This document shows, one piece after another, positions 11,998 to 22,571 of a stretch of 64,000 nt of DNA; position 1 is the stretch's first letter, and each line of letters begins with the position of its first letter. Source of the stretch: Kingdonia uniflora. Taxonomy: Eukaryota; Streptophyta; Magnoliopsida; Ranunculales; Circaeasteraceae. A program made the translations under genes and the position numbers. Where the stretch lies: positions 4,402,001-4,466,000 of the forward strand of contig JACGCM010002784.1 in the NCBI GenBank assembly GCA_014058105.1, written 5' to 3'. The notes beneath the pieces are model-generated. The model was not told where the DNA came from, ran no database searches, and was given only the letters and a program-made list of their open reading frames with translations.

Positions 11998-12298
11998 AGT
12001 TAAATTCCTACCTTAGATGTGCTTTCTCTGACAAAGGAATACCAGAAAATAGCGATGGATATGGTCTTAAGTATCATGAAGAAACAACTCTAAGAAACAA
12101 AAATTGTAAGTTTTATATTCTTAATGTCCTCTCTCTTTTACTTTTGATATATGCATCTTTATTTTCTCTGGATGATCATGTATTTAATTGTTTTATCTTC
12201 TTCTCTATGTAGATCAACTAAAGATCATGTCTCACAAAGATGAAAGTAAGACTAGTAAGGATAGTGTTGAGAGAACTGAAAATGATGTCTATGTCTTG
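11998..12298 (+). other. Possible exons downstream of the cyclin fragment
   Basis: Two small open stretches look exonic. One near 12014-12090 reads EYQKIAMDMVLSIMKKQL. The other is at 12213-12298 (QLKIMSHKDESKTSKDSVE), with an AG acceptor and a GT donor. No family is recognised. They may be a third gene piece within CACTA-A. Confidence 0.25.
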
Positions 12299-12574
12299 GT
12301 AGGTTATTGCATCAATGACCAACATTAGCAAGCCATGTTTGTTTCCTTGGTAGTTTAAAGCGGAGAAATAAATGTAGGTGAATCTTCATTTCTTTTTTTT
12401 CTTTTTTCTCAGGGTGGTTTATGGCTCTATGCTAGTGTCATTTAGTGTTTCTAGATTCCTTGATTTTAATTTTATTATAAATACATAAAGATTCGGTTGT
12501 AAGCGTGATTGTTATTGCACTTGAAATCAACATGTATGACATTACAACATATGTATGACATTACAACATTAATG

Positions 12575-13638
12575 TACCAAGAAAATAGCTGCAAAAATTC
12601 TTCAATTCGGTATTTATTGGCCTACCCTTTTCTATGATACACAAACCTTTTGTTATATTTGTGATAGATACTAGAGGACCGAAATATTTCTCACCATAAC
12701 TTAATGCCCCTAAATAACATTTTTATTATTAAACTTTTTGATGCTTGGGGCATAAATTTTATGGGCCCATTTTCTTTATCTCTTGGAAACCATTATATTA
12801 TAGTCGCAGTAGGCTGTCTCAAAATGGGTCGAAGCTGCAGCATGTGAGACAAATGACCATAAGCCTATGGTCAAATTGAGGAAGAATATATTTAATCATT
12901 TTGGTATTCCTAGGGGCAGTTATTAGTGATGGTGAAAAACATTTTTGCAATCAAATTTTCTAAACTTTATTGAAAAATTATTCCATCACTCATAAAGTTG
13001 ATACATCTTACCTTCCACGAACAAGTGGTCAAGTAGAAGTTTCTAATCGGAAGATTTAAAGAATTTTAAAAAAAATTGTTTGAACTGATCGCAATGACTA
13101 GTCAGATCGTCTAGAGAACGCTCTTTGGGCCTATCGAACAACTTTTAAAACCCCGATTGGAATGTTACCCTATAGACTTACCTTTGGGAAGGCTTGCCAC
13201 TTGCCTGTGAAACTACAACACAAAGCTCTTTGGCCCACAAAGGCCCTTAACTTTGAGATAGACCAAGCTGGGTCCAAACAAAAGCTTCAACTTTCTGAGT
13301 TGGATGAATTCCGTTATGAGGCATATGGAAGTTTAAAAATTTACAAGGAACATGTCAACACTTTTCACGATAAATCAATTATTCGTATAACTTTTGAGCC
13401 CAATCAAAAGGTATTGCTTTATAACTCCAAGCTTCGTCTATTTCCCGGGAATCTACGATGTCATTGGCATGATCCCTTTACAGTTAAAACCATTTTTTCT
13501 CATGGGGCCGTAGAGGTGAATGATCCTAAGAATGAAAATACTTTTAAGGTCAATGTACAACGATTAAAACCATACATAGAGTCTTACATTTATGGAGAAG
13601 AGACAATATTTCAAGATAATCCAGTATATCATAACTGA
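12575..13638 (+). pseudogene. Athila-A integrase remnant, C-terminal part open
   Basis: The segment resumes Athila pol after the CACTA insertion with AAKILQFGIYWPTLFYDTQT, the end of the zinc-binding region, then MPLNN, WGINFMGPFSLS (first catalytic Asp region altered), and a broken central core. From 13162 the frame is open for 158 codons to a TGA/TAA-bounded end: LTFGKACHLPVKLQHKALW, then YGSLKIYKEHVNTFHDKSI and LKPYIES, typical of Athila integrase C-termini. The region up to 13100 has stops. No envelope-like gene follows. Confidence 0.85.
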
Positions 13639-14269
13639 TATTGTGTACCCCTATAGTACCATTGTAACATCATTTAAGTATGGGGGGTACATTCGTCAAG
13701 TAGAAATTTCAATTTTTTTAAAACTTAGTGCTTTCTATGAGGCAACCCATAGTATATTCAGGTGAGAAATTTTAGTTTTCCTCTTCAATTTATTGTCTTG
13801 TTCTTAAACATTGTGGGCAATGTTTTATTTAAGTTTAGGGGGTAGGAAACAATTTCTTTAAATGTTATTTGAAGAAAAGAGAAATAATACACTTTAACGA
13901 TTTATGATATATTTTTTAAGAATTTCCAAATACTTAAACTGATTTTACCTTGTCAGAAATTTTATAAAAAAGCCTAAATTTTGGAATTGTACCAAGTAAA
14001 CAATAAAATATTTTGAACTATCTAAAGGTAGATGTACTATCTTTTTTATTAGTTACTAATTCAAGTTAGCTTGACATATTTTGAAAACATGCACTTCACT
14101 GCAGTTTTGCAATTAATATTTTCAATAGATTTTTGCTTAGTTTAAAGGAAACTTTACATTTCTGTTAGGAATAATTTGCTACAAGGGAGACAATTACCTA
14201 AGAATAAGTTCATTCCTAAGAATAAAAGAAGAAGCCAAATGTGCCCTAAAAATTTTTACGCTACAAGGC
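13639..14269 (+). other. Athila-A 3' non-coding region
   Basis: There is no open frame. It contains purine runs (TATGGGGGGTACATTCG near 13680; TTTAGGGGGTAGGAAAC near 13840) and matches the Athila-B 3' region at 35500-36130 on the other strand. The match stops at about 14268 in the middle of that region, where the sequence jumps into the LTR. Confidence 0.65.
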
Positions 14270-14405
14270 TACTCAAGATCTAAGAATTATATTGAGAATA
14301 TATTCTACAACAAAGATATACTCAAGTATTTCCTCAGTTAGAAGATTTTTACACTCAACAAAGAAATGATATGAAGATATTCTCATATATTTTATTGATT
14401 GATTT

Positions 14406-14456
<51 letters not shown>

Positions 14457-15273
14457 AATATTCTAGATATGTGTAATATTTTTAAAGATTTGGGTTCCTT
14501 CGCCTATAAAAGGAACCCTCCCTCATTGTAATAGAGGTATCTCATATTAGAAGGAAATAAAAAAATACAAGAGTACTTTTTATTCAAGCAACTCTCTCTA
14601 TCTTATTTGCATTATTTAATTTAATGCGATGATCTTAGGGATAATGCGAGGCTAATCCCTTTCTAGCTCTGACTAGAGGGAAGCCCCTACTTAAGTACTG
14701 ATAGTGTGATATATAGCTTTTTAGGATTAACCCCTTTTTGGCAAATAGTGTAATGGCTATAATCCACTTCTATGTTTAACCATAGTTACAAAGTGAATTT
14801 AGACTCTTTTGCCAAAATCCGGTGTTATAACCAATAAGTCAGATTTTAGGGCAATAAAGGGAAGAGACGTGTGAGAAGAAATATATCTAAGATTAACCAT
14901 AGTTGGTTGAATCTCTCCTCCAAATCGGATTTAGTGAAACTTAATGATTAAACCATAGATGCCTAACCATGGGTCTATGGTTAACATTTTGACTAAAAAT
15001 GCCCTAATCTGAATTTTTGGTACATAAATCTGCCTAGTATAATTATTTGATCTATTGTTATTTCTGTTGAGTGGAACTTTATTCATTTAATTTGATATTA
15101 TTTAATTAGTTTTCTCTTAGTTTTGAAGAAAATGCCAAATCATTGATAAGTTGGCATAGGATTAGTTTTTTGCATCTTGACACTCTCTGTGGTACGACCC
15201 CCACTCCACATTTTCTATAACGGTAAATTCGTACTTGAGCGGGGTATTAAGTAATGCTTGAAAAATACTAGCA
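14270..15273 (+). repeat. Athila-A 3' LTR, 5'-truncated
   Basis: This is homologous to 1054-2053 of the 5' LTR, but the first roughly 260 bp of the LTR, the polypurine tract and part of the 3' non-coding region are missing. The end ACTAGCA at 15273 corresponds to the 5' LTR end at 2053. It includes a TATA box (near 14502) and an expanded TA repeat. Confidence 0.8.
14408..14453. repeat. TA dinucleotide microsatellite
   Basis: More than 20 uninterrupted TA units sit where the 5' LTR has only a few (AATAATATATATTG near 1190). The expansion therefore happened after insertion. Confidence 0.95.
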
Positions 15274-16450
15274 TAAAATAAACGAACTACACATGGGTAG
15301 CATGCCAACTGTAGCTTGGGAATCCCTATCCAACAACGTGTTAAAAAGTTATGAATCAAATCAGCAACATATGGAGAAATGTTAATCAAGCTTACCTTAT
15401 TAACAGAGACCGTCGTCTGGTAATTTTAAAACTTGAACCTATTCTTAATGACTAATTAGATAGATTAGGAAACATTCCATAATTCCCGCCATCATTGTTT
15501 CGTGGCATCATAAGATGATGGGACTCGACAATACCGTTAACACTACCAACACCGCTTATAACCGGAGGCGGAGGGGCGATACCGCTCGTACCTTCTCCTG
15601 CTACCATCATGTCTCTTATGGCAGTGACTCTTTGAACGGGTGGTTAAATATCTCTACGGTTGCCTTTTTTCATAATTGTGAGGCACAAGCTCAACACTCT
15701 CAATGAATACCCCACTTACAAGCAAACCTAAGCAACAACACAAACCAACTTCCAAACCTGATGCAATTGCGGTATAACTAGCCAGAAAGCGCAATCCAAC
15801 CACGTACCAGTACATCCCCAGTAATGCAATTATCAATGATCACTAGGAGGAGCACAAAGAACACCTGCAAACCATCAAATTTGTCTAATAAATCCCCTAA
15901 CTAGCAGAACAAACCCAATCTCAACACCACATTCCAACAATCAACAAGCAAAAACTAACCCAACAACTTTTATAATCAATCATAAACTACCACTAAACCC
16001 TAATTCACAGTTTAACAAAGACCTACAATGTGGCCATAATTATTCACAAAGTTTACCATAACTGGAAGCCCAATGTTGTAATGTCTGTGATTATTCTAGG
16101 CAATGATATAAAAACTAGAATGTGATGAGGAAATACACATAGAGAACATACACAAGCTTACCATGATCAGATTGTGGAGAAAATGAAGGCGATTTAACGA
16201 TATTAACAAACCAAGGGCAAGCCTTCGTAGAGAAGAATTTACAAAATTATAGTGTGAAACGTGCAAAATTTAAACCCAAACGCATCAGATTGATCAATCA
16301 AGTATAAAACCTCTCGTAATCGAGCAAAAATTGAACTATTAGGAGAGGGAAAATCAAAGTTGAAAGAGGAGGGAGTCCGTGAGAGAGAAAGAAGGAGAGA
16401 AAGAGAGAGAGATAAATAGTAAAAAAATAATTCATATTTCATCAAATAAA
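15274..16450 (-). other. Gene-like fragment, unknown, minus strand
   Basis: Read on the minus strand, this looks like the start of a plant gene: a CT-rich leader (about 16445-16375), a probable donor after ATCATG near 16160, an intron-like AT-rich stretch, then an open stretch at about 15622-15465 reading MVAGEGTSGIAPPPPVISGV and ending HHLMMPRNNDGGNYGMFPN. A further splice-like junction precedes VADLIHNFLTRCW near 15370. I do not recognise the protein. It lies between the Athila-A 3' LTR and copia-1 pol, so it is either DNA carried by copia-1 or a separate insertion. Confidence 0.35.
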
Positions 16451-17417
16451 CTATGCACTCTAAACTGAAAGATCTCGTGGAAAATAAATCAATTGTTATT
16501 AATGCTATCTAGTTCACAAATACAAACTCCATATCTCTCGTCTCTACTAAACTGACTGTGCATAACTCAAGATCAAATAGGTCTTGCAAATGTTATAATG
16601 TAGGCAATGGTAGGCACATAATCCAGTAGGTGTTTTGCATGAATTCTGAGACTAACAGTTACACTTACGCCCTGTCCTTCATTTTGGGTTCTTCTCGCGT
16701 CATTCTTTCCCTTAATTGAGTTCATATAGAATATAATGTTTCTTCTACGATTTTCTCATATACAATATTCTAGCAACAGTTGTATAGATATACTAGCAAA
16801 ACATTGGAAATATTCTTCTCATATATTCATCTTCACCACTAAAACTATATGGTTTTACTCATTCCTATATTTTTTACTTAAAGGACTTAGAACAAACGGG
16901 TTGAAAAAGATATGGGTAGAAAATGAATTGCATAGTTTAAGGCCCAAGGGGCTATAAACGGATAAAACTTAGGGTAAGCATAACGAAGGCAAAAATTAGG
17001 TAACAAGAAAAATGCCTATTATCATATCTTCGGTCTCACACATTCTCTTTTTCATCTCAAATCAAGTATAGGAAATGTTCTACTATAATAACTGGGATTT
17101 GATGTCACCATAGTCAATTGAGTAATGCAAACGAAATAAGATCATAAAATAGGATGAGATTTGCTGGAAAGAATTAACGGCATAACACTCAAAATAATAA
17201 AGGCCAGATTCTCACATAGCATTAGATACAAAGTTTTTACAGTTATCCTAAAGTATTTTTTTCAATGATTGCTTATCTATTTAAATATTAGACTTGTTGA
17301 CTGTCGTAATAAAAATGTATACCAAGTAAGATCATACTGAATTTACCTACATTGAAGTACAAATCTAATATAGTATCAAGGTGATTATAAAAAAAATGCA
17401 GTGTAAGGAAGAAATAA
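16451..17417. other. No recognisable feature
   Basis: AT-rich sequence without a convincing frame, terminal repeat or domain. It separates the gene-like fragment from the end of copia-1 RNase H. Confidence 0.4.
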
Positions 17418-18345
17418 GAAACATACCTAAGCAATGGAATAGATACTGATTGACCGCCTGAGGAGTTCAAATCGAATAACATCTAATGGCTTCGCAGAAA
17501 AATTGGCCAATTGACTCTCTCTTCAGATATACTCAACAAGGACAATCTTTTTCTCAACAAGATTATGAATAAAATGGGAGCGAATGTCTATGTGCTTAGT
17601 TCTTGAATGTTGTTCAGGGTTCTTTGAAATGTTTATCTTACTCGTATTATCATAAAAGACTCACATCGTCCCCTAAGATATTCTATAATCATGTAACATC
17701 TGTTTTAACGTGGAGTTAAGTGCAGCAACTTCCTGTAGCAATATACTCTGCCTCTGCTGTTGACTGAGAAATACAATCTATAACAAATCCTTGTAGCAAT
17801 ATACTTTGCCAGGAAACAAGATTATTCCTAATATAGTAACATTCTCCCAAAGTACTCTACCTATCATCAGCATTACCTGCCCAATCTGCATCTGAATAAC
17901 CAATAATCTCGGGTATTTTGTCATCTAAGTACCATAAACGAAAATATAATAAATAATGCGCTAACAGCCTGTAAATGGGACTCCATAGGACTACCTTGAT
18001 AACGAGCACAAATGCAGGCACTAAACCTAATATTAGGATGACTAGCAGTAAGATAATATAAAATACCTATCATACTCCTATACATTTTCTAATCAACATC
18101 CTTACCTGTCGTGTCCTTACGTATCATTGTCGTGGTACTCATGGGTGTCCGAGCATGATTAGCAGGTGAAAGACAAAACTTCTTCTAAAGATCCCTTCCA
18201 TATTTAGAGTAAGAGATAAGCAATCCTTTCACCAATTAATGTATTTCGAGACCAACGAAGTAAGTTAGTTCCCTGACCAAACTCATCTCAAATTTACTTT
18301 TCATTAAATATACAAAAGAATTGGTTAGAGAATCTGAGCCACTTT
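17418..18345 (-). pseudogene. Copia-1 reverse transcriptase C-terminus and RNase H remnant
   Basis: On the minus strand the end of RT (SLVRELTYFVGLEIH, YRSMIGILYYLTASHP) leads to RNase H. Landmarks are DADWAGNADDR, STAEAEYIATGSCCT-like text near 17760 and HIDIRSHFIHNLVEKKIV, followed by KPLDVIRFELLRR just before a stop at 17418. Most of the RT, including the YVDD box, is absent. The sequence passes directly from the integrase C-terminus to the RT end near 18340, so the element carries a large internal deletion besides several stops. Confidence 0.85.
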
Positions 18346-19446
18346 ACATGACTCCATCATCTCTTTGGTTTTGGAATTGGAGACCCGAAAGGCTCTACTA
18401 TTTCTTAAGTAGCCTAGTAAAATACATTCATCACTTTAAGATTCAAATTTCCCAATACTTTTTCGATCTCTGAAGATAATGCATTTACTCCCAAAAACCC
18501 CAAAGTAATTCATATTCGGTCTTTTTCCAAACTAGAGTTCATAGGGAATGTTTAACATAAGAGGACGATGGTACACCTTATTGATAGTATAGTATATGGT
18601 ATGAATGACCTCCCTCCAAAAATGCGTAGGAGGATTCTTGCTATGTAGCAAAACCTATCCCATTTCTTGAAGAACAATATTTTTTTTTCTCTGCAACCCA
18701 TTTTATTGTAACGTGATTGGAGTTGAAAATTCATGTTTAATCCCATTTGTTGTGCAGTACTCAATTACTCTAGTATCCTTAAACCCACCTCTACAACCAC
18801 TTTGAATTTTGTTGATAGAATAATGTTTCTCATTTTAAATTTTGAGAGATATATTGTAGACTTCCTCAAAGGCATTTAATTTCTCTCCCAGAAGGGTTAT
18901 CCTAGTATAACGAGAAAAATCATCTGCCATTACCAAAATGTATCTTTTACCACCCAAAGATGCACTCCTTATTGGACCCATCTAATCCATGTGTATCAAC
19001 TTAGAAATCTGTGTGGTCGGAATATGGTTGGCCTTCTTCTGAGAACTTTTGATTTTCTTGCCAATTTGATAAGGACCATAAACAACATTAGTTAATCATC
19101 CCAGCTTAGGAATTCCCTTTATATACTATATGCTTATAATTTTGGATAGGTTATTGAAGTTAATATGCCCTAACCATTCATGCCACAAATCTACGTCACT
19201 TAGTTCAGCTTTGTTACACAATAGAGCTTCTTGTTGAACATCATAGCAATTATCAACTGTTCTAGCAGCATACATCATGCGTTGTCCTTGTAATAGCACA
19301 TTACATCCTCTTTTAGAAAAAGTAACAGTATGATCTATATCACAGAACTTGTTGACATTGAGAAGATTTCCTTGCAGCCCCTTAGCTAGAAGAACATTTT
19401 CTAGCGCTAGATTACCAAGTCCTTTAGCCTTTCCCTTTCCCACCAC
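18346..19446 (-). pseudogene. Copia-1 GAG-pre-integrase and integrase remnant
   Basis: The segment 19446-19126 is open and reads MMYAARTVDNCYDVQQEALL and WHEWLGHINFNNLSKI, the H-H part of the HHCC finger region. Below it follow MGPIRSASLGGKRYILVMADD (integrase core), IEYCTTNGIKHEFSTP and, near 18500-18380, a VFGSKCII...RAFRVSNSKTK-type C-terminal motif. Several stops and frameshifts interrupt the core. The text is that of the common dicot copia lineages whose pol contains FGCKCFILN. Confidence 0.82.
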
Positions 19447-21567
19447 ATGAAATATGCTCCTATCTCCAAAAGAAACATCACCACCCTAAATATCCTCTAA
19501 GTCACTTTGCTTAGACTCATCACCAATCATATGACGTGAACATCCACCGTCTATATACCACTATACAAATTTGAAGTCATTCAAAGCAGTTAATGAAACA
19601 TTGCACCTTATCTGAGGTGCCAAATTATTCTTACACACCTGAATGGTTCAAATAAGCCTTTGGGCTAAAGTTTCTCGAAAAAATCATCTAGACAAATTCT
19701 CACTTTTCATATTAGTAGAAATCATATTTGATTTATATCTTTTGCCCATTTGATGGATGAGCATATGCTTGATAGGGTCCAACAAATCTATAATTAGACG
19801 TAATATGACCCTTTCGACCACATGTTCCACAATAATAAATCCGAGAGTATAAGAGCCTTTGGGCTTAATTATGAGTGGTAGATATTACATTATGTTTGGG
19901 CAATTATGTAGTAGCAATTGCTTTGACAAATTTTTTGACTTAAGGAGTTTTGGCATTAGAGTGTTGTTCATCGTATCCTAGACTCTTTTTGGCACTATCA
20001 GTTTTCCCAATACATAACATCTTATCAATATTTTGTGCTCTATGACAATAAATCAAGTTTGGTCTTATCAAGTTCATCTAAAATTTATTTCATTTTCTCC
20101 CTAGCATCATGAACTTTCTTTTTCCTAAGATCATAATCTTGTCATGGGGACCTTGTTTATCATCTTCAAGTATTTTTATCTCATGATTTGTATCATCGAC
20201 CTTTTCCTTAAGTTCAAGTGTGAGTGTGTTAACTTGATTTTTCAAGACTTCGTTCATTTTTCCTTGTTTAACACACTTCACAAATGTCTGAGCATACAAA
20301 TATTCAAGATTAGGGTCCTCAAACTCATCATTTTCATGATCAGTCTAACTTTCAAAGGGGTTCCCTAGTTTAAAAGCATCAGAGTTATCATTACTCAGAT
20401 TTAGAAAAATGGGATATGCACAATATTATCCATTTTCACCTACTTGAGGATGATCATCATTATTATTATTCTCACTATCACCTTCATCCCAAGTAATATT
20501 AATGTTCATGGTCTTAAAGTTACTTCTAGATTTCTTAGTGGGACAACTGTGTGGATAGTGACCAAACTTTTAACACTTATAACATTTAACATGACTTAGG
20601 TCAGTGTCAGTGTTGGTCTGCCAGTTATTTGATTTGACTCGATCATGAGGGCGTTGGTTGTAATTTATAGATTTCCCTTAATTTTGAGATTGACATTTTT
20701 TTTAAATATTATGAAATTGTTGACTAATAACTGCAATATGCGTATGAATATCCGACCCCTCGTCATCATCCAAGATATATGAGTAATCAATCTCTTTAGT
20801 AACCTTAGAAGATTAAGAGTAAGTTAAAGACATGAAATTTACTCTCTTGTTCTTCTTAGGGTTTTCCATTTTCATATCGAGTTCAAATAATTGAAACTTT
20901 CTAGCTAATATATCTGGTTTCATTTTCTTAAGATCTAACGTTTCCTCGATAACATCACATCTAAATCTAAAAATCTTAGGAAGAGATCTTAGAACTTTTC
21001 AAACAATATAGATATCGAAATAAAATGCTCCTAATGTGGTACTATTGTTTGCAATGTTACTTAGTCTCACATAAAATTCATCAAATGGTTCATTATCATT
21101 CATTCGAATATTCTCGAATTGCCAAGTTAGTATTTGCAGCTTTCTTTCTTTGACTGTATCATTGCTTTCACGAGTTTGAACTAAAATGCTCCAAGCTTCT
21201 TTCAAAATAGTACAAGCAGAGATTTGTTGAAACTCACTTCGACTCACAGCCATAAAGATCGTATTATAACCCTTAAAGTTATAATCGGCAGCATCCTTTT
21301 CTATATTTGACCATTGGTTTCGAGGCTTAGGAACCTCTGTAGCACTACCTACTAGACCCTGCTTCATCGTAGGGTACTTCCATCCATCCATAATGATAAT
21401 CCGTATATCTTCCCCGTGCGATTGTATCAAAGCAATCTTTCGGACATTCCTATACGAATAATCTTTGCCATAGAAGAGTGAATGATGATTTACAAACCTC
21501 TAAACTTCTCAGAATTTATTATTCTCACGTAATTGAGTTAGGATCCACGATCAGGCTCTTGAGCCAT
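19447..21567 (-). pseudogene. Copia-1 gag and protease-region remnant
   Basis: The clearest part is 21430-20999: IIMDGWKYPTMKQG, NYNTIF-like KGYNTIFMAVSRSEFQQIS, then ILTWQFENIRMNDNEPFDEF and YVRLSNIAN, a UBN2-type copia gag. A degenerate CCHC knuckle (CYKC, FGHYPHSCPTK) lies near 20590-20535, with a stop inside it. A coiled-coil-like stretch at 20299-20090 sits between gag and protease. Protease residues are too decayed to identify safely. The gag start near 21567 follows the PBS by about a dozen bases. Confidence 0.8.
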
Positions 21568-21578
21568 GTAGTGTGACC

Positions 21579-21590
21579 GCTCTAATACCA
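21579..21590 (-). other. Copia-1 primer-binding site (tRNA-iMet)
   Basis: On the minus strand this reads TGGTATTAGAGC, one change from TGGTATCAGAGC, which is complementary to initiator tRNA-Met. It lies next to the 5' LTR, and so fixes the orientation. Confidence 0.82.
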
Positions 21591-21592
21591 AT

Positions 21593-22559
21593 TAAAAGTT
21601 TTGACTACTTGAGATTAACCGATTTCAATTAATTTAGGTCAAAATTGAAAGGTTCAATAATCATTGAATTATAACCTTAGTATAATTCATGTTTATTACG
21701 TAATCGAATGCTAAAAGTTAATAGTTACTAATGCATAGGACAAATAATTTTAACCCTATGGGAATCCTTTCTTAGTTAAAAGCCTACAGGCCATTGTCGA
21801 ATCGTCCAACAGCTAAAAATTTACTATTAAATTTTTTTTACAAGAATTCAATCACTTACAGACTAGATAAGTACATCCTGTGGTTACCTCCATTCTAATT
21901 GAACTTCTTGTAATCGATTCCTTATTTTTGCAACGCCTTGCTTCAATCTCTCATCAAAGCTTTCAAGCTTAAAATTCACAAGCTTTTCAAATCAAGATTA
22001 TGATTTTGGAATTCTACGATTGATTCAATTTGAGGGTTAATTCTATTTGAATTCTTTCTTCTTTCAAATATTCCAAGCCCTATAAAAATTAGTTTTTGAA
22101 GAGTTATCTTTGAAAATAGAAAAGAAGCCTCTTATTAGAAAACAAAAATACCCATACTCTATTCGAGCAAAGAAAAATTCTATTGGATCAAAAAGATTTT
22201 TGCCAGGTCTATTCGAAGAGATAGAAAGTATATTCGAATAAAAAGGTTTTAGCTAGGTCTATTTGAACAAACCAAAAGTCTATTTAAATAGTGATACTTC
22301 TCTAAGGTCTATTCGAATAGAACAACAACCCATTCAGACATAACACTATTTTTCTCTAAAAAGCACAACTCTATTATACATTTGTAAAATACTAATAGGC
22401 TAGAGTATTTGGGCGAAAGGTACAAAACCAACTTACTTGTTTAGTGTTAGTATAGTTGTAGTCATTCCACGTGCACTCTCTAACGATGAATAACTACAAG
22501 ATACTGCAGACACTTATTCTAGACATAAAATGAAACCAATACTAAATATGAATACTTTA
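21593..22559 (-). repeat. Copia-1 5' LTR
   Basis: It is bounded on the left by the PBS and on the right by the resumption of Ale-type copia protease text at 22572. Its right half is homologous to 1-535. It carries TTCGAA-type hexamers between about 22155 and 22345, three exact and several degenerate. Confidence 0.72.
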
Positions 22560-22571
22560 ACTATCCCTATT

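Larger units (their letters stand above)
7402..12570 (+). mobile_element. CACTA-A, CACTA-type transposon end with host gene fragments
   Basis: The insertion begins exactly with CACTACAAGAAAATAAGACT, the hallmark CACTA terminus. It is followed by about 270 bp rich in short repeats of the type ATGACGT/ACGTCAT, as is usual for subterminal regions of this superfamily. The interior holds fragments of at least two plant genes, CAD and cyclin D, on the plus strand. Athila-A integrase resumes near 12575. No opposite terminus (CTTGTAGTG) is visible, and about 150 codons of Athila between RNase H and the surviving integrase are missing, so the right end was probably deleted. No transposase was recognised. 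Confidence 0.6.
794..15273 (+). mobile_element. Athila-A, Ty3/gypsy Athila-lineage element, plus strand
   Basis: In order it has a 5' LTR (794-2053), an Athila-type PBS (2056-2075), a long non-coding leader, gag, protease, reverse transcriptase and RNase H remnants, a CACTA insertion (7402 to about 12570), integrase, 3' non-coding DNA and a 5'-truncated 3' LTR ending at 15273. It is inserted in the 3' tail of copia-1. I could not find a matching 5-bp target duplication (flanks GGTTT and TAAAA), as expected if the right flank was later rearranged. All coding parts carry stops and frameshifts. Confidence 0.85.
1..22559 (-). mobile_element. Copia-1, Ty1/copia LTR retrotransposon, minus strand, interrupted
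   Basis: The element runs right to left. Its 5' LTR is 21593-22559, with a PBS matching initiator tRNA-Met at 21579-21590. Gag, integrase and RNase H remnants lie on the minus strand between 17418 and 21567. The PPT and 3' LTR are at 1-548, so the far end of the element is outside the window. Athila-A (794-15273) and an unexplained gene-like stretch (15274-17417) separate the pol end from the 3' tail. The 1-535 and 22014-22559 sequences are clearly homologous, which supports pairing them as two LTRs of one element; two separate insertions of the same family cannot be excluded. Confidence 0.72.

Noticed and set aside
13639..14269. Envelope-like gene downstream of Athila-A integrase
   Set aside because: Some Athila elements have one, but here no frame over about 50 codons exists between integrase and LTR, nor at the same place in Athila-B.
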